This document shows, piece by piece, positions 55,728-64,000 of a DNA stretch of 64,000 nucleotides (within the stretch, counting starts at the first letter, position 1; each line of letters begins with the position of its first letter). The stretch is taken from contig JARKQP010000271.1 of the NCBI GenBank assembly GCA_029974875.1, positions 7,996 through 71,995 of the forward strand. The letters run 5' to 3'. Both the position numbers and the translations under genes were made by a program. Below the pieces are notes generated by a model. The model was not told the DNA's origin. It did not search any database and saw only the letters and a program-made list of their open reading frames with translations. This stretch comes from Mobilitalea sp. GTDB taxonomy: Bacteria > Bacillota_A > Clostridia > Lachnospirales > Lachnospiraceae.

Positions 55728-56306
55728 TTATAAGCTTAATCCGGCAAACCCAAAGAAGGCAATTGCCATAAGACTGGCCGTAACCAGCACAATCGGGGAG
55801 CCTTGGAAGGCCTTTGGAACGTCATTAAATTCAATACGTTCCCGGATACCGGCCATGATAATAATCGCAATGGTAAAGCCTGTGGCCGTACCAAAGCCGT
55901 TGATGACGCTGGAAAGTAATCCGTACTCCTTTGTAATGTTGATCAGTGCCACACCGAGCACCGCACAGTTGGTCGTAATTAAGGGCAGGTATACGCCTAG
56001 GGCATTATAAAGGGAACGGCTATATTTTTTCAGGATCAGTTCCACGAATTGGACCAGGCATGCAATTACAAGGATGAAAACAATGGTCTGGAGATATTGC
56101 ATGCCAAAGCGTACCAGAATTTGTTCATAAATTAAACTGCATAGTGCAGAGGCAACCGTAATAACAAAAATTACTGCTGCTCCCATGCCTGCTGCCGTGT
56201 TCGTTCTTTTTGAAACACCGAGAAATGGACATAAGCCAAGGAACTGACTTAAGACTACGTTATTTACAAGGGCTGAACCGACAATGATCATAATAAGCTC
56301 TTTCAT
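55728..56306 (-). CDS. rnfA: Rnf complex subunit RnfA
   Basis: Membrane subunit of 192 residues with six helices. NNVVLSQFLGLCPFLGVSK carries the conserved cysteine of the intramembrane Fe-S cluster shared with RnfE. NCAVLGVALINI and GIRERIEFNDVPKAFQG are further family blocks. It ends 11 bases before rnfB. Confidence 0.96.
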   Translation of the reverse strand: MKELIMIIVGSALVNNVVLSQFLGLCPFLGVSKRTNTAAGMGAAVIFVITVASALCSLIYEQILVRFGMQYLQTIVFILVIACLVQFVELILKKYSRSLYNALGVYLPLITTNCAVLGVALINITKEYGLLSSVINGFGTATGFTIAIIIMAGIRERIEFNDVPKAFQGSPIVLVTASLMAIAFFGFAGLSL

Positions 56307-56321
56307 CTAAATCACTCCTCC

Positions 56322-57080
56322 TTATTTACTATTCTCTTCATTAGAAGCTGTTTTTGCTGATGTGTTCTCCTTGGCTGCCCCAGCCTCCCCGGAGATGATA
56401 AGCTCACGGTTTGTCGTGCAGGTGCTTCCCCCGCAATGGGAACAGTCCCCGCCGCAGCCAATGCTGCTTCCATTGGAGCCGTTCGTTGCAGAAGGTAGCT
56501 TTAATTTATTCTGGACCGCTGTTAACAAAGCCATTGCAAGAAGTGCGCCCGGCGCAAGGATGAACATTGTAACCGGTTCAAAGGAAGCCGGGGTTATTTT
56601 AAACCCAAAAATTGTTCCGGCTCCTAAGATCTCCCGGAAAGTACCGATAATGGTCAGGGCTAAGGTAAAGCCCAGTCCCATGCCAATACCGTCGAGCAAG
56701 GACAGACCAACGGAACTCTTGGCAGCATAAGCCTCTGCACGGGCCATTATAATACAGTTTACAACAATCAAGGGAATGTAGATGCCAAGCAGTTCATTTA
56801 CAATGGGAAGATAAGCCTCCAGCAGCAGCTGGACAATGGTAACCAGGGAGGCAATCACTACAATATAGGCGGGAATACGAACCTTATCCGGTATGGCCTT
56901 ACGCAGCGCTGCTATGAGAAAATTCGAGGCTGCAAGTACTGCCGTCGTCGTAAGTCCCATGTAGAGACCATTGTTACCGGAGGTAGTTACCGCCAGGGTG
57001 GGGCACATGCCCAACATCATGATAAAGGTGGGGTTTTCTTTGATAATACCGTTATAGATACGCTCCATATATTTATTCAT
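56322..57080 (-). CDS. rnfE: Rnf complex subunit RnfE with cysteine-rich tail
   Basis: Membrane partner of RnfA, 252 residues, with six helices, IKENPTFIMMLGMCPTLAVT near the start and VNCIIMARAEAYAAK. After the last helix the soluble tail contains GCGGDCSHCGGSTC, five cysteines that could bind a metal or cluster, followed by a Ser/Asn/Glu-rich end. Its ATG overlaps the rnfG stop (TAATG). Confidence 0.95.
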   Translation of the reverse strand: MNKYMERIYNGIIKENPTFIMMLGMCPTLAVTTSGNNGLYMGLTTTAVLAASNFLIAALRKAIPDKVRIPAYIVVIASLVTIVQLLLEAYLPIVNELLGIYIPLIVVNCIIMARAEAYAAKSSVGLSLLDGIGMGLGFTLALTIIGTFREILGAGTIFGFKITPASFEPVTMFILAPGALLAMALLTAVQNKLKLPSATNGSNGSSIGCGGDCSHCGGSTCTTNRELIISGEAGAAKENTSAKTASNEENSK

Positions 57081-57712
57081 TATTGTCCACCTCCAAATTC
57101 TGCAGCATATTCTGTTATGAAGCCGATGCCCGCATTAACTGCGTTTGTCACAGCCTTCGAGGTTATCGTTGCACCGCTGATCGCGTCAATTTGATCCTCC
57201 GAGGCTGCACCCGTCTTTGTTACGCTGAATTTTCTGACATCCTTATCAAGGAATTGGCCTACGAATCCCGGATCAGCGGCTTTCATGCCAAGACCGGCGG
57301 TTTCAGTCAGGGAAGTAAAGGCAATTCCTTGGATTATCCCAGCCTTGGAATAGCCAAATACCAGGCTTAAGGAATCACCATAGCTTTGCTTTGTCGTAAC
57401 GGAGATATTATAGCCCAGGAGCTCCCCATCACTGCTAAGCGCCCTGCTTATCCCGTCAATGGTTATTCCTTCATAATCCCCATCCAGTGTACCAAGCTCC
57501 AGGCCGGAAACCCTTGCCATAAGCTCTTCATCCGTCTCAAAGCTGTTTGCCGCAGTAAAAACAGCCTGATTTGCCTTTTGTAATTTAAGAACCTTTTGCT
57601 CCGCAATCGGAGCCTTTGTAATCTCGAACACGAAGCTAAGAGCCAGGCCGGAGATTAATGTAATTAAAAATAGCATGATTGCATCTTTGATTAAGGAATC
57701 CTTACTTTTCAC
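57080..57712 (-). CDS. rnfG: Rnf complex subunit RnfG
   Basis: RnfG carries a covalent FMN on the outer face. The 210-residue product has an N-terminal membrane helix (AIMLFLITLISGLALSF) and the flavinylation motif SGATITSKAV near the C-terminus, preceded by GIAFTSLTETAGLGMKA. A GTG at 57712 within the end of rnfD is the best start; the frame is open further but would be inside rnfD. Coupled to rnfD by overlap. Confidence 0.92.
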   Translation of the reverse strand: MKSKDSLIKDAIMLFLITLISGLALSFVFEITKAPIAEQKVLKLQKANQAVFTAANSFETDEELMARVSGLELGTLDGDYEGITIDGISRALSSDGELLGYNISVTTKQSYGDSLSLVFGYSKAGIIQGIAFTSLTETAGLGMKAADPGFVGQFLDKDVRKFSVTKTGAASEDQIDAISGATITSKAVTNAVNAGIGFITEYAAEFGGGQ

Positions 57713-58691
57713 CGACAGCACGCTCCTTTCCAAAGGATCTCTGGCGCGTTGCCTTGTCAATCAGAGGCACCAGCAGATTACAGAAGATAATTGCGTAGGA
57801 AACGCCTTCCGCCGTACCGCTAAATAAGCGGAACAGCCCTGTGAGTAACCCGCAGCAGATGCCAAAGATGATCTGGCCGGATGCCGTAATCGGGCTGGTC
57901 ACATAATCCGTCGCCATGAAAAAAGCACCCAGCAGCAGGCCGCCACCTAAAACATGGGCGAGCATATAGGTGGTGTCGAAGCCACGGCCACCAAAAATTA
58001 TTACGAATATCGCTACTGTTATGATATAAGCCAATGGAATTCTTAAAGAAATTACTTTACGTGCTACAAGATAAGCCGCTCCGATCAAAATTGCAATTGC
58101 GCTTGTCTCGCCAATGGTTCCACCGGTCTGTCCGATCAGCATTTTCAACAGATCAACGGCTTCCCCGGCTTTCAATGCGGCTAACGGAGTTGCACCAGAT
58201 ATACCATCAATTGCTACCGATCCTTTTTGTATGTAGTCTGCGGTCTGAGCCACCTTTTCAACTGCAAAGTCAGTCATCCTTACAGGAAAGCTGATGATCA
58301 GGAATGCACGCGCCGCAAGGGCCGGATTCATAAAGTTTTGGCCAATCCCACCAAAAAGCATTTTCACGATCAGAATAGCGAAGATGCCACCAAGGGCTGC
58401 CATCCACAAGGGAAGCTTTGCAGGTACATTAAAGGCCAACAGGATGCCCGTCACCATTGCACTGTAATCGCCCACGGAGGACGGCTTTTTCATCATCCTG
58501 CAGTACAGGTATTCCGTCAGTACACATGCAAGAACAGTTACTGCTATTACCATTAAGGCATGGATACCGAAATTAAATATCCCAAATAATCCAGCTGGAA
58601 GCAATGCTATCATTACATCCCGCATGATACCTTTTGTCGTTATCGTGCTCCGGTTATGCGGAGCCGCTGACACATGAAACAAATCACTCAA
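57702..58691 (-). CDS. rnfD: Rnf complex subunit RnfD
   Basis: Membrane flavoprotein of 329 residues with about nine helices. DGISGATPLAALK holds the flavinylated threonine, and GIGQNFMNPALAARAFLI and FFMATDYVTSPIT are family landmarks. The start is probably TTG at 58691, 8 nt after AGAGG; a GTG three codons up sits on the ribosome site. It sits in the sodium- or proton-pumping core of Rnf. Confidence 0.9.
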   Translation of the reverse strand: MSDLFHVSAAPHNRSTITTKGIMRDVMIALLPAGLFGIFNFGIHALMVIAVTVLACVLTEYLYCRMMKKPSSVGDYSAMVTGILLAFNVPAKLPLWMAALGGIFAILIVKMLFGGIGQNFMNPALAARAFLIISFPVRMTDFAVEKVAQTADYIQKGSVAIDGISGATPLAALKAGEAVDLLKMLIGQTGGTIGETSAIAILIGAAYLVARKVISLRIPLAYIITVAIFVIIFGGRGFDTTYMLAHVLGGGLLLGAFFMATDYVTSPITASGQIIFGICCGLLTGLFRLFSGTAEGVSYAIIFCNLLVPLIDKATRQRSFGKERAVGEK

Positions 58692-58818
58692 AACTGACAC
58701 CTCTTTCTGAAGTTATAGTGTACATGGTCTCGCCAAAAACATGCGAGCTCCAAGTCTTGTTTACAAGCCCTGGAAGAATAGCAAATGCCGCTATTCTTTG
58801 AGATAATAATCTGACCCA

Positions 58819-60138
58819 TCATGCTTTCTTCCTCTTAGCCAAAACATTGGCCCTGGCCTGCATAATAGACTGGGACAAGCTCCGTTTTGCCGGGCATATA
58901 TAGGAGCAGCAGCCACAGCCGCAGCATTCCATACCATCACGTTTCACAAATTCCTCCTCCGCATTACGGTTACTGAGCGCCGCAAGCTCAAAGGGCATCA
59001 GCTGCAGCGGACAGACCCGGATGCATTTTCCGCAGCGGATACAGGGCGATTCCATCACGGCTGCCTTATCCTGCAGAATACCCAGAAAAGCCGAGGAAAT
59101 CTTGGTTACAGGAACATTTGTGTTATACATGGCTACACCCATCATGGGGCCGCCTGATATCATTTTCTCGGGCCTGTCCACAAAGCCCCCTGCCGCTTCA
59201 AGAAGCTCCCAATAGTCAATGCCGATTGCTACATTAAAGTTCTGTGGCTCTTTCACCGCATCTCCCGATACAGTTATGATTCTGCGGATCAGAGGTGTAC
59301 TTTTCGCAACGGCCATATAAATGGAAATCACGGTATCCACATTATCTACCACACACCCTACATCGGAAGGTAGCTTTTTAGAATTCAATTTCCTGCCGGT
59401 TGTCGCATATACTAATTGGCGTTCTCCGCCCTGTGGGTATTTTGTTTTTAAAGCTACAACTTCTATTTTAGATTCCTTTGCCGTAAGCTCCCTTAGCTTT
59501 TGGATTGCTGCAGGCTTATTGTCTTCCACTGCAATAATGCCCTTTGCCTGCTCAAACAGCTTCAATATAATTTTCAAACCACCGACAATCTTTTCCGGCT
59601 CCTCAAGCATCATGCGGTAGTCGGAGGTCAGATACGGTTCACACTCCGCACCATTTACAATTACGTAATCAATCTTACTGTCGTCCTTTGGTGACAGCTT
59701 AACATGAGTGGGAAAGCCAGCTCCCCCAAGCCCTACAATTCCCGCTTCCTTCACTAAATTACGTATTTCTTCCTTAGTAAGTTTTTCAACGTCCCGGTCT
59801 TTTCCAAAGCCGTCCGTTGTGCGGTATTCGTTATCATTTTCGAACACGACGGATTCCACCAGGCTGCCCTGCACTGTCAGTCTTTTTCCTACTTCCTTTA
59901 CGGTACCGGAAACGGAGCTGATAATATGCGCCGAAACAAACCCCGTTGCTTCACCGAGCTTTTGTCCCACTAACACTTGGTCTCCCTTCGCTACAATTGG
60001 TTTCGCCGGAGCGCCAATATGCTGGGATAAAGGGAATACTAAATCCCCTTTCGGTAAAAGGACTACTGTAGGCTTGTCCATCGACAGTTCTTTGCCGTCG
60101 TAGGTATGGATACCGCCTGGAAATGTTAACCTACCCAT
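58819..60138 (-). CDS. rnfC: Rnf complex subunit RnfC
   Basis: RnfC binds FMN and NADH and reduces NAD+. The 439-residue protein has the RnfC N-terminal barrel (GGIHTYDGKE), the nucleotide-binding GIVGLGGAGFPTHVKL, the EPYLTSDYRMMLE block and two ferredoxin clusters CIRCGKCIRVCP and CCGCGCCSYICP. First gene of the operon. The complex couples electron flow from ferredoxin to NAD+ to ion pumping, typical of anaerobic Clostridia. Confidence 0.95.
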   Translation of the reverse strand: MGRLTFPGGIHTYDGKELSMDKPTVVLLPKGDLVFPLSQHIGAPAKPIVAKGDQVLVGQKLGEATGFVSAHIISSVSGTVKEVGKRLTVQGSLVESVVFENDNEYRTTDGFGKDRDVEKLTKEEIRNLVKEAGIVGLGGAGFPTHVKLSPKDDSKIDYVIVNGAECEPYLTSDYRMMLEEPEKIVGGLKIILKLFEQAKGIIAVEDNKPAAIQKLRELTAKESKIEVVALKTKYPQGGERQLVYATTGRKLNSKKLPSDVGCVVDNVDTVISIYMAVAKSTPLIRRIITVSGDAVKEPQNFNVAIGIDYWELLEAAGGFVDRPEKMISGGPMMGVAMYNTNVPVTKISSAFLGILQDKAAVMESPCIRCGKCIRVCPLQLMPFELAALSNRNAEEEFVKRDGMECCGCGCCSYICPAKRSLSQSIMQARANVLAKRKKA

Positions 60139-60407
60139 AATTCATTTGCCTTCTTTCTTGATTAATTTCTTCTTAGCTGTTTTTAATGTAGATATTATTC
60201 ATGCAATTTTTGAATTTGTGAATTTTTTTGCATACTTTGTGAAATATAAAACGATATTGTCTTATCTAGACACACAATTTAGATTATATCACAGATTAAC
60301 CATTAATCATACTACTTTTTTACTCCTAAAATACCAGTTATGAGAAATTGCTTCACATAAAGGAAAAAAAGTTCTGCCCTTACGATCCCTGGCAAATGGG
60401 GAAATGC
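60139..60407 (-). other. Upstream region of rnfC
   Basis: AT-rich, about 270 bases. It holds a likely -10 TATAAT (60283-60288, minus strand) with a weak -35 near 60306-60311, giving a leader of about 140 nt, but the pair is not strong enough to be certain. Confidence 0.45.
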
Positions 60408-60410
60408 GAA

Positions 60411-60450
60411 AAGAGATTATTCGATCTTCTATTGATCAGAATAACCTCTT
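60411..60450 (-). terminator. Terminator after spoIIID (distal)
   Basis: AAGAGATTATT (60411-60421) pairs with AATAACCTCTT (60440-60450) with one wobble, and on the minus strand is followed by TTTTC. Confidence 0.65.
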
Positions 60451-60493
60451 CTTCAATCCGCCTTACTTCGTCTTTCTTCCCCTGCAGCCAAAT

Positions 60494-60539
60494 CTTAAGC
60501 CCTGTATCTAAAGCCTAAGCCTTGGATACAAGGCTTAAG
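60494..60539 (-). terminator. Hairpin after spoIIID (proximal)
   Basis: CTTAAGCCCTGTATC (60494-60508) pairs with GGATACAAGGCTTAAG (60524-60539). No U-run follows on the minus strand, so it may protect the transcript end. Confidence 0.6.
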
Positions 60540-60552
60540 GTAATGGGAATAC

Positions 60553-60813
60553 CTAGTTGTATCTTGTTTTATGAAGGTATTTTTCCTTAGTGGCCAGACC
60601 TCCTCTAATATGCCGCTCTGACTTATTGAGGTCTAAGACTACCCGTGCACGTTCAGCGAGACCGGGGTTGATCTGCGTAAGACGTTCTGTCACGTCTTTA
60701 TGTACGGTTGATTTCGATATACCGAACTGCTTTGCGGTCTGCCTCACAGTAGCGTTATTGTCGATAATAAAATTCGCGATTTCAACCGCCCGTTCCTCTA
60801 TATAGCCTTTCAT
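60553..60813 (-). CDS. spoIIID: Sporulation transcription factor SpoIIID
   Basis: SpoIIID is the mother-cell DNA-binding protein that adjusts the sigma-E programme in spore formation. The 86-residue sequence has the helix-turn-helix VRQTAKQFGISKSTVHKDVTERL and the basic tail with RHIRGGLATKEKY, both diagnostic. No good ribosome site lies right before the ATG; the nearest, AAGGGGGA, is about 40 nt upstream behind a GCGTTC/GAACGC hairpin. A sigma-E-like promoter lies further upstream. This gene shows that the organism belongs to a spore-forming lineage. Confidence 0.96.
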   Translation of the reverse strand: MKGYIEERAVEIANFIIDNNATVRQTAKQFGISKSTVHKDVTERLTQINPGLAERARVVLDLNKSERHIRGGLATKEKYLHKTRYN

Positions 60814-60874
60814 AGTGTCTGCGTTCCGACGTTAGGACAGAACGCATTCCCCCTTATTGTCGTTGTTGTTACAT

Positions 60875-60902
60875 TGTATGCAGATATTGTTGATATAATA
60901 AC
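60875..60902 (-). promoter_or_regulatory. Sigma-E-type promoter of spoIIID
   Basis: On the minus strand CATACAAT (60875-60882) fully matches the sigma-E -10 consensus, and TATTATA (60896-60902) lies 13 bases upstream as a fair -35. spoIIID is a sigma-E target in Bacillus, so the match is expected. Confidence 0.7.
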
Positions 60903-61012
60903 AAAAGATATCCATCTAATTTTCAATCTTTTAAGATAATTGAAACTTTACTGGTCAATTTCCTGGTTCTAAAATAAATCCATGAACATACTCCGAAGTA
61001 ATTTACCACAAC

Positions 61013-61046
61013 AAAAAGAGTGCCAGTTGAATTCTGACACTCTTTA
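61013..61046 (-). terminator. Terminator of the sugar dehydrogenase operon
   Basis: AAAGAGTGCCAG and CTGACACTCTTT form a stem with T-rich ends on both sides, about 30 bases after the stop at 61077. Confidence 0.8.
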
Positions 61047-61076
61047 ACTACTTTCATTATTTTAGTATTCCCGGGT

Positions 61077-62132
61077 TCACTTAAAGTACACTACACAATT
61101 TTGTTCCGCTGATTGGAAAATGGCTTCCATGATACCCATGACCTCCATCACCTCATCCGGAGCTATGAGGAGCTGCGCCCCCTCGTGGATGCAGGCGCAG
61201 ACATTGATGTAAAAATCCCGGATATCGGAATGCACCTTGGGCAAGGGATACTTCTTTACTGTTTCCTCCGTGCGGGGAGCCATGGTTTTTGTCAGTCCCG
61301 CCGCGGTTACCACCGGTACTGCATCACGCTTTTCCCAATCCGAAACCATGACGATTTCGCCGTTGCCCTTCCAGTCATGTATGACCGCTGTACCATTTTC
61401 CCCTTGGATGTACCAGCGTGGCAGGGAAATAAAGTTGCTGGTGCCCACCTCCACCAAAAAGGTTAACTGGTCCTCAAACTGGAAAAGGGCGCGGAAGCCG
61501 TCGTCCACTGCTTCATTGGTAACATTGGTCAGCTGCGCAAAAACACTTAGGGGTTTACGCCTGCCAAGCATCATATTCATCTGATCCAACAAATGCACAC
61601 CCCAGTCCAATACCATACCGCCGCCATGCTGCTTCTGGTTGCGCCAGTCACCGGGTATTCCGCGTGATCCATGCACACGGCTCTCGACATTAAATACCCT
61701 GCCCATGGCTTTCTCATCATACATCCTTTTAATGGTCAGATAATCCTCATCCCAGCGGCGGTTTTGGTGCACCGTGAATAGTACGCCCATCTCTTTGGCG
61801 CAATTGACCATCTGCTCCAGTTCACCGCTATTAAGCGCCACCGGCTTTTCACAAACCACATGCTTGCCGGCCCTCATAGCCGCAAGGGCAATAGATAGAT
61901 GTGTATCGTTTGGCGTGGCTATGGTTACTGCTTCCACCGATCCGTCACCTAACAGCTCCTGTTGTGACCCATAGACATGCAGCCCCTTTGCGGACGCCGC
62001 CTCCCTCCGTGCAGGATCGATATCCCAGATGCCGCACAGACTGGCATCTTCAATGCCTGAGAGAGTCTGGACATGCCAGTCCCCCATGCCTCCGTATCCA
62101 ATCAACGCAATGCGTAATTTTTTCTTGTCCAT
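61077..62132 (-). CDS. Gfo/Idh/MocA-family oxidoreductase
   Basis: NAD(P)-dependent sugar or inositol dehydrogenase of 351 residues. The Rossmann start ALIGYGGMGDWHVQ binds the cofactor, VCEKPVALN is the family EKP motif (catalytic lysine), and GGMVLDWGVHLLDQMNMM carries the conserved DxGxH-like active-site part. Substrate unknown. It follows a sugar isomerase/epimerase gene and another dehydrogenase of the same family, a typical set for breakdown of unusual sugars. Confidence 0.92.
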   Translation of the reverse strand: MDKKKLRIALIGYGGMGDWHVQTLSGIEDASLCGIWDIDPARREAASAKGLHVYGSQQELLGDGSVEAVTIATPNDTHLSIALAAMRAGKHVVCEKPVALNSGELEQMVNCAKEMGVLFTVHQNRRWDEDYLTIKRMYDEKAMGRVFNVESRVHGSRGIPGDWRNQKQHGGGMVLDWGVHLLDQMNMMLGRRKPLSVFAQLTNVTNEAVDDGFRALFQFEDQLTFLVEVGTSNFISLPRWYIQGENGTAVIHDWKGNGEIVMVSDWEKRDAVPVVTAAGLTKTMAPRTEETVKKYPLPKVHSDIRDFYINVCACIHEGAQLLIAPDEVMEVMGIMEAIFQSAEQNCVVYFK

Positions 62133-62217
62133 CCTATTTATACCTCCTGGTATTTAGAGCATGCTCAGGAACCCTTCGTATGCAATCTGTGAGATGTTTT
62201 TTTGTCCTTATATCATC

Positions 62218-63183
62218 TTAATTCCACCAAGCCTGCACAGGCTGGTCACAAATAACGATATCCTTTAAGAACGTAATAGCTTTTTCCAGCCCCTCTTCCA
62301 CTGACATGAAAGCGTCCTCATGCTCAATGCTGATCGCTCCATCATATCCGCTCAGACGCAGGGCAGTCATAATTTCCTTCCATTCACCGGCATCATGACC
62401 CCAGCCCACGGAACGGAACAGCCAACTGCGATCCGATAGCCCCCCATAGCTTCCGGTATCTAATACACCGTTGATCTGCGTGTTGGTGGTATTTATCTTA
62501 GTATCCTTTGCGTGGAAATGGTAAATCGCCCCCTTTAGCGCCTTAATAGCCTCCGCCGGACGAATCCCCTGCCAGAACAAATGACTGGGATCAAAGTTCG
62601 CGCCGATGGCATTGCCAACCTCTTTCCTTAGGCGCAGCAGGCTGGACGTATTGTATACACAAAAGCCAGGATGTAATTCCAGTGCGATCTTATTAACCCC
62701 ATAATTTGCTGCTTCGGCGGCTGCCCCTTTCCAAAAGGGAATCAGCTCCCCGTTCCACTGATAGTCCAGCACCTTCTGGTAATCTGAGGGCCAGGCACAG
62801 GTCACCCAGTTAGGATACTTTGCACCCTCATGGTCACCGGGGCATCCTGAAAAGCTCACCACCGTATCAACTCCCAGCTTCTCTGCCAGGCGCAGGGTCT
62901 GGGTAAAATCATGGGCAGCCTGTGCACGGACATCCGCACTGGGATGTACATGGTTGGAATGGCAGCTAAGTGCGCTGATCTCTAAATTATATTTCTTCAG
63001 CATGTCCTTATAGGCCAGAAGCTTACTCTCACTTGAAAGTAATTCCTGCGGATTGGAATGGTTGCTGCCCGGGGAGCCCCCTGTACCGATTTCCACCGCC
63101 TGTACTCCCAGACTGCTCAGGTATTTAAATGCTTCCTCCGCACTGCGGTCATATAATGGAACTGTTAATACTCCTAATTTCAT
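62218..63183 (-). CDS. Sugar phosphate isomerase/epimerase (xylose isomerase-like TIM barrel)
   Basis: The 321-residue barrel protein has the metal-binding residues expected in the AP-endonuclease-2 family: Glu in ALELHPGF, Asp in NFDPSHLFW, His in YHFHAKDTK and Glu in SIEHEDAF. It would isomerise or epimerise a sugar or cyclitol made by the neighbouring dehydrogenases. Middle gene of the cluster; 34 to 100 bases separate the genes. Confidence 0.9.
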   Translation of the reverse strand: MKLGVLTVPLYDRSAEEAFKYLSSLGVQAVEIGTGGSPGSNHSNPQELLSSESKLLAYKDMLKKYNLEISALSCHSNHVHPSADVRAQAAHDFTQTLRLAEKLGVDTVVSFSGCPGDHEGAKYPNWVTCAWPSDYQKVLDYQWNGELIPFWKGAAAEAANYGVNKIALELHPGFCVYNTSSLLRLRKEVGNAIGANFDPSHLFWQGIRPAEAIKALKGAIYHFHAKDTKINTTNTQINGVLDTGSYGGLSDRSWLFRSVGWGHDAGEWKEIMTALRLSGYDGAISIEHEDAFMSVEEGLEKAITFLKDIVICDQPVQAWWN

Positions 63184-63283
63184 ATCTATCTTCCTTCTTT
63201 CTTTCCGGGGCTACAGGCATTATGCGCTTACTAGCCCCTACTATGCTCCGATACGGCTATGCCGTGTATTTCTTTTATTTATG

Positions 63284-64000
63284 TTAAAAAATAACCTGTT
63301 TTCCTTCTCTGGCAGATTGGTAAACAGCATCCAAAATCTGCGTAACCACTGCAGCCTGCTCCGGCAGTACTACTAACTCGCCTTCACCGCGGACAGCCTT
63401 CAGAAAGGTCTGCTGCTCCATCACCTCGGGGGAGAGGGCGCCGCCTTCATAAAAAGCAACTCCGCCTGCTTCCAGGTTAGGCTTCAATTCATATTGACGG
63501 TCATTTTTTGTTCCATTGATCGTCAACCCATTGAGCATATCCGCACCGGCCTTGGTACCGCACAGCACAGTTTTGGCCTCATGTACATCCAATGTGTTAA
63601 GTGCCCAGCTGGCCTCCAGGGTAATCGTAGCCCCATCCTCCATGACGATAAAGGCAAAGGCACTGTCCTCCACAGTAAACTCCTCCGGCTTCCAGGGTCC
63701 AAAGGCATTGGCAGGCTTTGTCTCGCCATTGAGCTTGTGGTAGATTGTGCCTACCACGCTTTTCGGCTTGTAATTGCCCATGGTCCACAGCGTCAGGTCA
63801 AGGGCATGGGTTCCGATATCAATGAGCGGACCGCCTCCCTGTTCAAATTCATTTAAAAACACGCCCCAGGTAGGCACCGCACGGCGGCGGATGGCTTTTG
63901 CCTTTGCATAATAGATATCGCCCAGCTCCCCGTTCTCGCATTCCTGCTTGAGATAAGAGCTGTCAGGCCGGTAGCGGTTTTGGTAGCCGATGGTCAGCAG
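63284..64000 (-). CDS. Gfo/Idh/MocA-family oxidoreductase (5' part outside window)
   Basis: The frame is open to the window edge, giving 238 visible residues; the Rossmann domain start lies beyond base 64000. Visible: GYQNRYRPDSSYLKQE, the active-site GGGPLIDIGTHALDLTLWTMGN, and the beta-sheet C-terminal half with TLEASWALN. It belongs to the same family as the 61077 gene but to a different subgroup. An internal GTG at 63877 is not the real start. Confidence 0.9.
   Translation of the reverse strand: MLTIGYQNRYRPDSSYLKQECENGELGDIYYAKAKAIRRRAVPTWGVFLNEFEQGGGPLIDIGTHALDLTLWTMGNYKPKSVVGTIYHKLNGETKPANAFGPWKPEEFTVEDSAFAFIVMEDGATITLEASWALNTLDVHEAKTVLCGTKAGADMLNGLTINGTKNDRQYELKPNLEAGGVAFYEGGALSPEVMEQQTFLKAVRGEGELVVLPEQAAVVTQILDAVYQSAREGKQVIF

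Overview
The window comes from a spore-forming, low-to-moderate GC anaerobic Firmicute, most likely a member of the Lachnospiraceae (Clostridia). The reasons are the style of the ribosomal and RNA polymerase genes, a SpoIIID gene, a complete Rnf complex, and strong AGGAGG ribosome sites with sigma-A promoters. Almost everything lies on the minus strand. The plus-strand genes are the pspA stress operon, four regulators or their neighbours (LysR, TetR, AraC) and one AAA ATPase.

Layout. (1) 1-5642: start of the S10 ribosomal protein operon, read leftward from a consensus promoter: rpsJ-rplC-rplD-rplW-rplB-rpsS-rplV-rpsC-rplP-rpmC-rpsQ (cut at the window edge). Its leader is about 300 nt and carries a long-range stem. 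(2) 6011-7897: a membrane-anchored secreted protein of unknown function and a SAM methyltransferase. (3) 8250-12321, plus strand: pspA followed by zinc-ribbon, TPM-domain and SPFH-domain genes, the same order as pspA-ydjG-ydjH-ydjI of Bacillus subtilis. (4) 12695-22474: a LysR regulator convergent with an operon encoding an Opp/Dpp-type ABC importer, an amidohydrolase-fold protein, an alpha/beta hydrolase and an SDR protein. Two of these enzymes lack expected catalytic or metal-binding residues. (5) 22850-26241: a GntR/ABC ATPase/permease set of Ytr type with a striking repeated operator. (6) 26597-33512: a carbohydrate-type ABC importer operon that also encodes a metallophosphoesterase and a tyrosine phosphatase, divergent from a TetR regulator. 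(7) 33805-36911: a DUF4143-type ATPase lying between two copies of the 3' end of the neighbouring phosphoglucomutase gene. (8) 37471-49779: rpmG-secE-nusG, rplK-rplA, rplJ-rplL and rpoB-rpoC, with three clear promoters, an L10 leader and a candidate small RNA opposite the rpoB leader. (9) 49858-54644: secreted subtilase, AraC regulator and an orphan FliD-like protein. (10) 54844-60138: rnfCDGEAB, then spoIIID. (11) 61077-64000: two Gfo/Idh/MocA dehydrogenases and a sugar isomerase/epimerase.

The most notable points are the 1.6-kb ATPase module bounded by a 36-bp direct repeat of the pgm 3' end, the acidic C-terminal tails on both large RNA polymerase subunits (with a zinc ribbon on RpoB), the Opp operon with two probable pseudo-enzymes, the 18-bp minisatellite that contains a permease stop codon, and the candidate small RNA between rplL and rpoB. 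The rpsL-rpsG-fusA-tuf genes that often join rpoC to the S10 operon are absent; about 32 kb of accessory genes lie there instead. All functional assignments rest on reading the sequence and on family knowledge; no database search was run.
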